DNA from: Neocallimastix lanati (nom. inval.)
Lineage: Eukaryota > Neocallimastigomycota > Neocallimastigomycetes > Neocallimastigales > Neocallimastigaceae
Direction of reading: 5' to 3'
Length of the DNA: 27,500 nt
Assembly: GCA_016946835.1 (NCBI GenBank)
Contig: JACVTC010000138.1
Span: 80,001 to 107,500 of the forward strand
Of this stretch, positions 11,734 to 27,500 are shown in pieces. Below the pieces are notes generated by a model, which was not told the origin of the DNA, searched no databases, and saw only the letters and a list, made by a program, of their open reading frames with translations. Within the stretch, counting starts at the first letter, position 1. Each line of letters starts with the position of its first letter. Position numbers and translations under genes: made by a program.

Positions 11734-11742
11734 AGCAAGTTC
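11734..11742. repeat. Right target-site duplication of the MITE
   Basis: AGCAAGTTC lies directly after the element. Joining the sequence through one copy restores a continuous reading frame in the host relic (AGC AAG TTC then GAA). Confidence 0.8.
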
Positions 11743-11990
11743 GAATGTCAGAGGGTTAGGTTATACATGTCTTACCTAAAAGGGAAGTTATGAAATGGAG
11801 AAACACTCAGAGAAGCATTAGAAGTATTCTCATCAATAATATGCATGTCAGAGTGCCAATGCTGATCACTCAGTAAGGTCGTCCTTGATGGAAAAATTTT
11901 GTCTTTATGGAAGTGTGTGATTATCTCAATATTCCCACTGCTCTTGAGGGGGGGAAGGGCTGAAACCAAGGGCGCTACACATTGGAAAAT

Positions 11991-13088
11991 TTTTTTTTTA
12001 TCAATTATAATAATTAAAATTGCTTTTATAATTATCGATAAATAAATAAAATAAATAAATAAATAAATGTTTATACATATAAGAAAATATTATATGTTAT
12101 AACTATAATACTAATTTAAAAACTCCAATAACTAAAAATATCAAAAATGAAGAAAGTTTGATATTGAATTTTAATGAAAAATATTACGATATGTCAAACG
12201 TTTCTTATGAAATAATTAATATATCAGCGACATAAAATTTAATTTTTTCAGGATAATAAGATAAAGCTATTTTTGATCTAATTTAAAGGATAAAGAAAAT
12301 TTTGTAATGTTTGAAAATATCATAAAATATCATTTTAAAAATTATGGTAAAAAAATTCAATATAAAAAGTCATATTTTTATTTTATTCTGATAGCAATGA
12401 AAATTATTTGAATTTCTAAAACTATATTGTTATTGATAATCGACATTTTTTGTTTAATATAAATATTTATATATTATATCTTATTTAATTCTGATATTTT
12501 GAAATTTTTAGTAATTATATATTAAATATATATAAATATTTTTTTAATATTAGCAATAATACTATTTTTTTTTGATTAAAATATCTGAAAGTATATTTCA
12601 AATGAAAACTTGATAGAAAATATTAAATAATCTAATATCATTTTAAAAATGGTATTTGAAAATTTTAAGATCTTCCTTTATTAATTAATATAATTGAACA
12701 ATATTATAATTACATTTCATTAAATTTTAAATTACAAAATATATTTAATAAGACTGTAACGGATATGTCGAATTTTTATTTGAGAATGACAACGAATTTA
12801 TTATTTTTTAACAAAAATCCTTTCCAAAATAATAAAAATAATCAAAACGATAACAACAAAAATAAAATTGATAATAATTAAAAAACATTAGGAAATGATT
12901 GTAATTTTATTAATGATGATAAGGAATATTTTTGAAATATATGAAAAATAAATAATCAATAATTAAATTTATATATTTATATTTAATATTTAATAATTAT
13001 TTATAATAAGAAAATGTGAAATAAAGAATTCACAAATATTTTCGTCCAAATCGTTATATATTGAAACCAATAATTAAAAATTTTAAAT
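11991..13088. other. AT-rich intergenic DNA
   Basis: Nothing can be supported as a gene. A 31-codon Asn-rich open stretch at about 12786-12881 (MTTNLLFFNKNPFQ, then Asn/Lys/Gln) is isolated and may be a relic. A short (AAAT)n lies at about 12039-12068. Confidence 0.5.
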
Positions 13089-13316
13089 ATGAAATTACTT
13101 GAAAATAAAATTAATGAACGTTGTTTAGTTCAAATAAAATTGGCAGGTAGAAATATTAAAGTGTATTGTGATTTTAATAAAAATATGTATCCTGTAGGTA
13201 TTACAACCATATGTAAACCACCATCACCAGAATCATGATAAAATGAAGAATATATGTGAATTTATTCCTGGTTGAAAAGGAAAAGAATATAATAAAAAAA
13301 TTTGTTGAACTTAGGT
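13089..13316 (+). pseudogene. Small decayed coding fragment, unidentified
   Basis: From ATG at 13089 there is an open frame of 49 codons with ordinary amino-acid use (KINERCLVQIKLAGRNIK, then VYCDFNKNMYPVGITTICK and PPSPES). It stops at TGA-TAA (13236-13241). Protein-like text continues beyond the stop (NEEYM, then in another frame EFIPG and KGKEYNKKIC), each broken by TGA. I do not recognise the family. It looks like a degraded gene end. Confidence 0.35.
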
Positions 13317-13322
13317 ATAAAA

Positions 13323-13326
<4 letters not shown>

Positions 13327-13357
<31 letters not shown>
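13327..13357. repeat. (AT)n microsatellite
   Basis: About 15 perfect AT units in intergenic DNA. Confidence 0.9.
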
Positions 13358-13360
<3 letters not shown>

Positions 13361-14239
13361 TTTTGTTATAATAAACAAACTTATTTCATACATTATACAC
13401 ATATATGTATATTATTTAAGTACAATTATTTTAATATTTATATAATAATAAATAAAATAATTAATATTACTTTATATTACTTTATTTATAATATTAGTGA
13501 TAATATTGTTACTTATTAATTTTATATTAGTTAATAAAATGTATATAGAGATAAATAAATTCTTTTATTTTCAATTGGAATGATATAATATTTTATTAGT
13601 ACTTATTATACAATCTTATTTCAAATGTTCCTTAAGTTTCTTTTTTAAACATTAATTACATTACCATTATCTATAATTTATATGTATGCTTTAATGGAAT
13701 ATGAAATTATAATTACTTAGAGTAAAAATAAAGTATGATTTTATAAATGTAATCTTTAAACATAATTAAAAATATTGTTATAATGGAATAAATGGCTTAA
13801 ATATTTATTATGAAAGAACATTCAGGTATTTTACTTGTAAATATAGGGATATTCATTATTCAATCTAAGAAAGAACAACGAGGCAAATAAAACTCAATAA
13901 TTATATTAAAATTTATTATTATTATTTATTTTATTTTGTGATTATTATTAAAAAAGAAAAAAAACAATATTAATTTTTTTATTTTTAATCATTACAATTT
14001 TTTAAATACCGTGTATATAATATGTAGAATATTCTATATATAACATAAAAACACTAATAATGAATATCAACTGTTATTGATAATATTATATCATACTTGC
14101 TATAGCAACTTATAGATATATTTCTCAAGAAATTATTGATTTATTTTTTCATTATTATTATTATTTTATTTTATAATTGTTTTGTTATACTATTAATTTT
14201 TCAATTAATTTCTAAGAATAAAGATGAAATTATTTAACA
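13358..14239. other. AT-rich intergenic DNA
   Basis: I see no gene. A 26-codon open stretch from 13809 (MKEHSGILLVNIGIFIIQ) has protein-like text but no partner segments, so I do not call it. Confidence 0.5.
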
Positions 14240-14667
14240 AATCTTTCATTTAACCTTCTTCATATAATTTTAAATCAAAAGAAAAACTAAACCTCATTTT
14301 CAATTTTTTGTTGTTCTATCAAAATATTAAAAGTATTGATTAATTTTTTAATATCCAAATCCAGTAATATTTCAAAATACATTATATCATATTAATAAAG
14401 GAAAAATCTTTTAGACTTAAGTTTTCTTACCACGTATCCATTTTAATATAGATTATATGAAATTCTTTACTGTTGTAATTATTAATTAATTCAACTTTGT
14501 TATTTCATTTCCATTACTTTAAATTTCTGACATACTTTGGCTAATATTTCTATATTTTTATTATTACGCATTATATAATTAATACGAAATTTTACATTCA
14601 TTCTTTTCCTTTTTTCGGTTACAATTTTTATAACATTTAAATTATCAAGTCCTAATGTGTAAAGAAA
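14240..14667 (-). pseudogene. Decayed NRPS fragment: carrier-protein domain followed by start of a condensation domain
   Basis: On the minus strand, 14667-14500 is open for 55 codons and contains LYTLGLDNLNVIKIVTEK, then RMNVKFRINYIM and NIEILAKV. This follows the layout of a peptidyl or acyl carrier domain: LGxDSL, then xVI.LV.E, then .NVK..I..IM and .I..LAK. The phosphopantetheine-bearing Ser would be Asn, so the domain could not be loaded. Further on, 14382-14287 is open for 31 codons with YFEILLDLDIKKLINTFNI and LIEQQ. That resembles the first helix of a condensation domain (F.I.G.LD...L..AF..LI.RH). Several stops and frame changes lie between and after. The order of carrier then condensation is the order of NRPS modules. 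The rest of the gene is gone, or is outside what can be read. Confidence 0.5.
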
Positions 14668-14669
14668 TT

Positions 14670-14671
<2 letters not shown>

Positions 14672-14709
<38 letters not shown>
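14672..14709. repeat. Run of 38 T
   Basis: An uninterrupted T homopolymer directly upstream (minus-strand sense) of the NRPS-like relic. The exact length is likely to be variable and error-prone. Confidence 0.9.
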
Positions 14710-14712
<3 letters not shown>

Positions 14713-14904
14713 CTATTTCTATTTCATCAATTTTATTTTATATTATATTTATATTAAAAAAATATTATTTCTTAAAAATTACATATGTATATATATTTAA
14801 TTTTTATTTTTAATAAAATGATATATGTAAATTTAAAATTAAAATTAAAATAAAAATAATAATTTATTCAGATCTTAGAAACTTTTTTGTTATAAAATTT
14901 GAAT
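14710..14904. other. 3' flank of the methyltransferase gene
   Basis: AT-rich sequence without coding potential, downstream of the minus-strand stop at 14905. Confidence 0.6.
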
Positions 14905-15678
14905 TTAATAATTACAGGCTAACATGAATAATCTTGGAAATTTAAAAATGATATCACCATTTTTTTGAACAGGATACGTTTTTTTAACTTCGTCTAAAAT
15001 ATCAGCTTCAAATGAAACCTTATCTTCATCAGATAGTTGTTCTAGATATGGACGAAGTCCAGCACCTTTATACCATTCAACAATACTTTGATGTGAAGGC
15101 ATTGTATGAAAGTAGATTGTTTCCCAAATTCTAAAATTATTTGTTAATTTTGCAAATACATCATAATATTCTTCTTCCAAAAGACTAAAAAGTTCTCTTG
15201 GTTTTGAAAATTTTATACACCATTTAGTTGAATTTACTACAGTCTGAATTACTTTAGACATGGGATGTTTTTTTTGCTGTGGAATTTGAATAGCTAATGT
15301 ACCATTTTTAGATAATAAATTAAAGAGTTTTGGAATTAAAGATTTATGATCTGGTATCCATTGAATACAAGCATTTGAAAAAACAATATCATACTTATCA
15401 TTTAAAGTATCAAGTTCTTTGCCTGCATCAAGTTTAATATATTCAAAATTTGGATAATCTTTTTTCGCTTTGATGAGCATATCATCAGATGAATCAATAC
15501 CGATAATTCGTGCATCATTGTATCTCTTTTTTAAAACCATAGTACTATTCCCTATACCACAACCAATATCGATAATTAATTTTGCTTCATTCGAAGGTAT
15601 TGAATGAACTAAATCAATTGAAGGTTGAGTACGATCTTTTTCAAATTTACTATAGAGTTTCGCGTCCCAATCACTCAT
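14905..15678 (-). CDS. tam: Trans-aconitate 2-methyltransferase-like SAM-dependent methyltransferase
   Basis: An intact intronless 257-residue class I methyltransferase. Motif I is DIGCGIGNS at residues 37-45. The acidic end of strand 2 is GIDSSDDM at 60-67, and the post-motif region is FSNACIQWIPDH at 100-111. The family-specific parts of bacterial Tam are also present: an N-terminal SDWD..LYSKF.KDR, MPSHQSI at 193-199, GLRPYL at 207-212 and FPRLFMLA at 247-254. The length is close to the usual size of about 250. Tam enzymes methylate trans-aconitate, a spontaneous and inhibitory isomer of the TCA intermediate cis-aconitate, using S-adenosylmethionine in the cytosol. Whether the substrate is the same here is inferred. 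Full-length similarity to a bacterial family, without introns, suggests horizontal transfer. It is divergent from the ubiquitin-eL40 gene, with 773 bp between the two starts. The start has TAAT before ATG. Confidence 0.88.
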   Translation of the reverse strand: MSDWDAKLYSKFEKDRTQPSIDLVHSIPSNEAKLIIDIGCGIGNSTMVLKKRYNDARIIGIDSSDDMLIKAKKDYPNFEYIKLDAGKELDTLNDKYDIVFSNACIQWIPDHKSLIPKLFNLLSKNGTLAIQIPQQKKHPMSKVIQTVVNSTKWCIKFSKPRELFSLLEEEYYDVFAKLTNNFRIWETIYFHTMPSHQSIVEWYKGAGLRPYLEQLSDEDKVSFEADILDEVKKTYPVQKNGDIIFKFPRLFMLACNY

Positions 15679-16451
15679 ATTAGTAAATATATATTCTATT
15701 AATTACAAAAAAAATGAAATAAACCAAAATGAAATAATACAAAGTAAAAAAAAAAAAAAAATTTACTTTTCACAAATATATATATATAAATATTTTATTT
15801 CATAAATATATTACAGTTATTTTAAAAATTATATAATATTTTGTATAACTTCGAAACAAAACAATACAATACAGAATAAAAAAAATAATATAAATTAACT
15901 TTAAATATGAAAATTACTTTTTAAAAAATCCTTAATTATTAATCCATTTTTAACTATTATAAAAATTAATAAAACTAAGATAATATGTATGCATTGAAAA
16001 TTTAAAATTTAAAATATAAAATTTAATCAACTTTCTGATTCGCTAGATCAATTATTATTATCCAATCATATCTCAAAAATTGAATTCTATAATTCAAAAT
16101 AATCTCATATTACTAATTTAAATCTTTCTCTTGATAATTGGTCTTAATTTCCGTCAGGTAAAATTAATGAATGGAGTGATTAATGGATTGATTAATGGAT
16201 TAATTAATGGTTTTATGAATGGGTTGGTGAATGATTTGATGTTTTAATGATAGTTTTGGCTTATTTATATTATATAAATGGATATTGCTATGTTATAATA
16301 TAATTAGATTCATGAAGTTTCAAATATGAGTTTATATTATAATTGATAAAACTAGACATTTAATAATTTATGTTCAAATACTGATTATTAATTATAAAAA
16401 TTAATATATATACCAATATATAACTGATACTCGTAGTAGGAATTCATCAAT
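15679..16451. promoter_or_regulatory. Divergent intergenic region between the methyltransferase and ubiquitin-eL40 genes
   Basis: This region must hold the promoters of both genes. TATATAAA-like sequence is near 16268-16278 on the plus strand, about 170 bp before the ubiquitin start, but such sequence is common here and cannot be called a TATA box with confidence. A 12-bp minisatellite is listed separately. No coding segment is seen. Confidence 0.45.
16166..16237 (+). repeat. 12-bp GATTAATGGATT minisatellite upstream of ubiquitin-eL40
   Basis: Six consecutive 12-base units follow the form GATTAATGGATT. Two are identical (16178-16189 and 16190-16201) and the others diverge by a few bases. The array is G-richer on the plus strand than anything around it and ends about 215 bp before the ATG. 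A promoter role is possible but unproven. Confidence 0.75.
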
Positions 16452-17063
<612 letters not shown>

Positions 17064-19211
17064 GTTAAATTTCTGTATAAAAAGTCTTTTTGTATTCATA
17101 ATAAAAAGATACCAATTATATTTATAAATCTAAAAATTTTGAGACAATAATTTTAGTGTTATAAACTTAATAATAGAATGAATTTAAGGAAGTTATCAGT
17201 TCTTGGATGTTTTTGGGATTTTTTACGAATAAATTATTAAATATTATCAAAATTGAATAAAAGGGAACAATTCAAATTATATAAATATATGTGATATGAG
17301 TAATTTCAGTATAATGAAATAATTAGCATGTTAAGAATATAAAGTAGGGGTTGAGTAAAAATCAGATAAAAAGAAATATTTATGGGTTATAAACAATGGA
17401 AGTTTAAATTGTATTGGGTATTTGACTTATGATTTAATTTAAGTCGATGGCTTATAAATAATTTTAAATTGGAAGAACTATTTATTAGATAATTAATATA
17501 AGTATAATGAGTTAGAAATGAGAAATTTCAGTAAAAGGATAGAGAACCAATTTAATAATTTTCCTAAATAAGGTGAATAATATGGTGATATTCATAATTT
17601 TTAAAATGTTACAAATAAAATTTATTATCTCACAATAAAATGAATAAAATAATGAAATATAAAATTATTATTAATTGTTAATAATTATGGATATTTAAAA
17701 GTTTGAAATTATATTTTTATTATTATTAATTGTAATATATAAAAATAAGATAAAAGAAATGTAGAAAATAATAAAATATTTAATATTTAAGAATCCTCAA
17801 ATATTATTATTATTATAGGTGTATTATATAATAAATATGGTTTTTTCATATTTTAAATTTTTTTATAATTATTTCATGTTTAATAGAAAACAAAGAATAT
17901 AGGTCTTTTTTAAAAATAAATATAATTTATGTAATATATTATTTTATTACTATATCAAATTTATTTTAATTTTCATTATTACTAAGTAATATCATGAGAA
18001 AACTAATTAAAAAAAAAAGAATTTTTTTTTTTTTTCTTAAATTATTTTTTTAATAAAATGTTTTCAAAAAATTTTCTTTAAATTTATAAAGTACTGGCAC
18101 ATATTTAATGTTAGATTTTTAATTGTAATTATTAAATTACTTAAATAACAATATTAATAATACAATAATAATAATAGAAATGTATATTTAGAACTTTTCA
18201 TTAGGCTTTAAAATTTATTTTTATTTATTTTTATTTTTTTTTCTTAATATATATTTATTACAATAAAAATAAAGATAATAATTATTTGATATTAAATAGT
18301 TTATAGAAGATATATAAACTATAAACAAAATCTTTTTTTTTTTTTTTTTTTTTTTTTGATTTATTAGTATAAATTATTATTTTTGGCCCTACTAGGTATT
18401 TTTTAAAATTTAAAATTAAAATAAATTTGGAAATATAAATTAAATCAAATCTTTGATATTACTGGATAAAACTTAATTATTATGTTCGGAAATTATAAAT
18501 TTCATATTTTAAAATGTTAAAAATATAATAAATAGAAAAAAAAAATAGTATAATGAAAAGTTTAAAAAAAAAAAAGTAAAAATAAAAAATAAAATTTAAA
18601 GTATTAAAATTTTTATTATGTAATGAGTATAAACTTTAGTAAACTTTATTGATATTAAATTTTAAAATAATTATAAATTATATATATATATTATAAAATT
18701 ATTATTATTTAATATTAATATTTTTAATTAATTTTTATATTATTATTGATATATAGTAATTTTTTTAATTTTTAATTTTAATTTTTTATTTCTTATTTTT
18801 ATTTTAATTATATATATAAATATATTTGTTATTTGTTAATTATTATTTGTTATTTTTTTTTTTTTTTTTTTTTTTTTTATATATATATATATTGTAAATT
18901 ATATATATATATATTTATTAATATTGTTTTATGTAGATATCTTTAATAATTTATTCATCTTTCATTTTTTATATTAATTATCAATTCATAATTATCTAGA
19001 CATATTGAAGTTTTATTTTTCACATAAGTTTGATCAAATTATTATTATATATTTATTATTATATTTATTGTTACATTTATTATTATTATTAAATCAAAAA
19101 ATTGAGAAACATATAAAAATTATATTAAGCCTTATATAATAGAAATTTAATATAAAAAACAAAAAAACAAAAAAATTATAATTCTTTTTATTATCAATTG
19201 AATTTTTAAAA
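17064..19211. other. AT-rich intergenic region between ubiquitin-eL40 and the LRR gene
   Basis: I see no gene. The first 60 bp form the ubiquitin-eL40 3' flank, with CATAATAAAAAG near 17097 as a possible polyadenylation signal. T runs are at about 18333-18357 and 18853-18878, the second followed by (AT)n. The last 100 bp before 19212 are A-rich and form the likely leader of the LRR gene. Confidence 0.6.

Positions 19212-27500
<8,289 letters not shown>

Larger units (their letters stand above)
11268..11990 (+). pseudogene. Relic of a possible LINE-type retroelement C-terminus, split by a MITE
   Basis: The base composition is clearly less AT-rich than the surroundings. After removing 11463-11733 and one copy of the 9-bp duplication, a single plus-strand frame runs from 11268 to the end. 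It has only three stops (11442, 11791, 11863). The frame reads YIPVVNPYIRLLSQFC, then KVFLTRGFTEFSDY, then QKCPCRLYSTCDVD, then FECQRVRLYM and GETLREALEVF. The order of a small TxGxxxxxxY segment, a CxC zinc-knuckle-like motif and FECxxxR resembles the end of non-LTR reverse-transcriptase proteins. The RT core itself is not here. The identification rests on this weak pattern only; the coding character of the frame is more certain than its family. The minus-strand open frame across 11772-11969 is a shadow. Confidence 0.4.

Noticed and set aside
11772-11969. Minus-strand 65-codon open frame
   Set aside because: The antisense frame continues the coding relic on the other side of the MITE, so this is more likely a shadow. 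It has no recognisable motif.

Overview
This window is extremely AT-rich eukaryotic DNA, most likely from an anaerobic gut fungus (Neocallimastigomycota). Four things point there: short AT-rich GT..AG introns; dense poly-A/T, (TAA)n and (AAAT)n arrays; a ubiquitin-eL40 fusion gene whose ribosomal part is fungal in character; and intronless genes of bacterial type lying next to plant-type leucine-rich-repeat genes. The phylum is an inference. No prokaryotic operon, CRISPR array, rRNA or convincing tRNA is visible.

Layout. (1) 216-3319, minus strand: a nine-exon gene for a Cys-rich protein. Its CxxCxGxG modules are tandem duplications of a three-intron block, all in phase 1, and a Gln-rich coiled-coil tail follows. 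Exon 2 shows an apparent one-base deletion. (2) About 3.3-8.8 kb: AT-rich intergenic DNA with minisatellites, an exact 59-bp tandem duplication and decayed coding segments. (3) 8787-10058, minus strand: an intact intronless HxxxD acyltransferase. (4) 11268-11990: a GC-richer relic, possibly the C-terminal end of a LINE-type retroelement. It is split by a 271-bp inverted-repeat element with a 9-bp target-site duplication (Mutator-like MITE type). (5) 14240-14667, minus strand: a decayed fragment resembling an NRPS carrier domain followed by the start of a condensation domain. (6) 14905-15678, minus strand: an intact intronless trans-aconitate methyltransferase-like gene. (7) 16452-17063, plus strand: ubiquitin-eL40 in four exons, divergent from gene 6. 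(8) 19212 to the right edge, plus strand: a very large gene with a 2-kb first exon followed by an array of almost identical 72-nt exons, each encoding exactly one 24-residue LRR, all joined by phase-2 introns. The window holds 29 LRRs and the gene runs off the end.

The main theme is gene growth by duplication of symmetric exons. The Cys-rich gene does this in phase 1 and the LRR gene in phase 2. In the LRR gene any subset of repeat exons could be skipped without breaking the frame, and 25 of 31 donors place a stop codon at the first in-frame codon of the intron. The repeats also show a higher-order order of five repeat types. The N-terminal region lacks a signal peptide and faintly resembles a degenerate GTPase plus a degenerate VWA domain, which suggests an intracellular receptor-like or scaffold architecture. 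The ubiquitin gene is also unusual, with Asp at position 53 and a shortened eL40 zinc finger.
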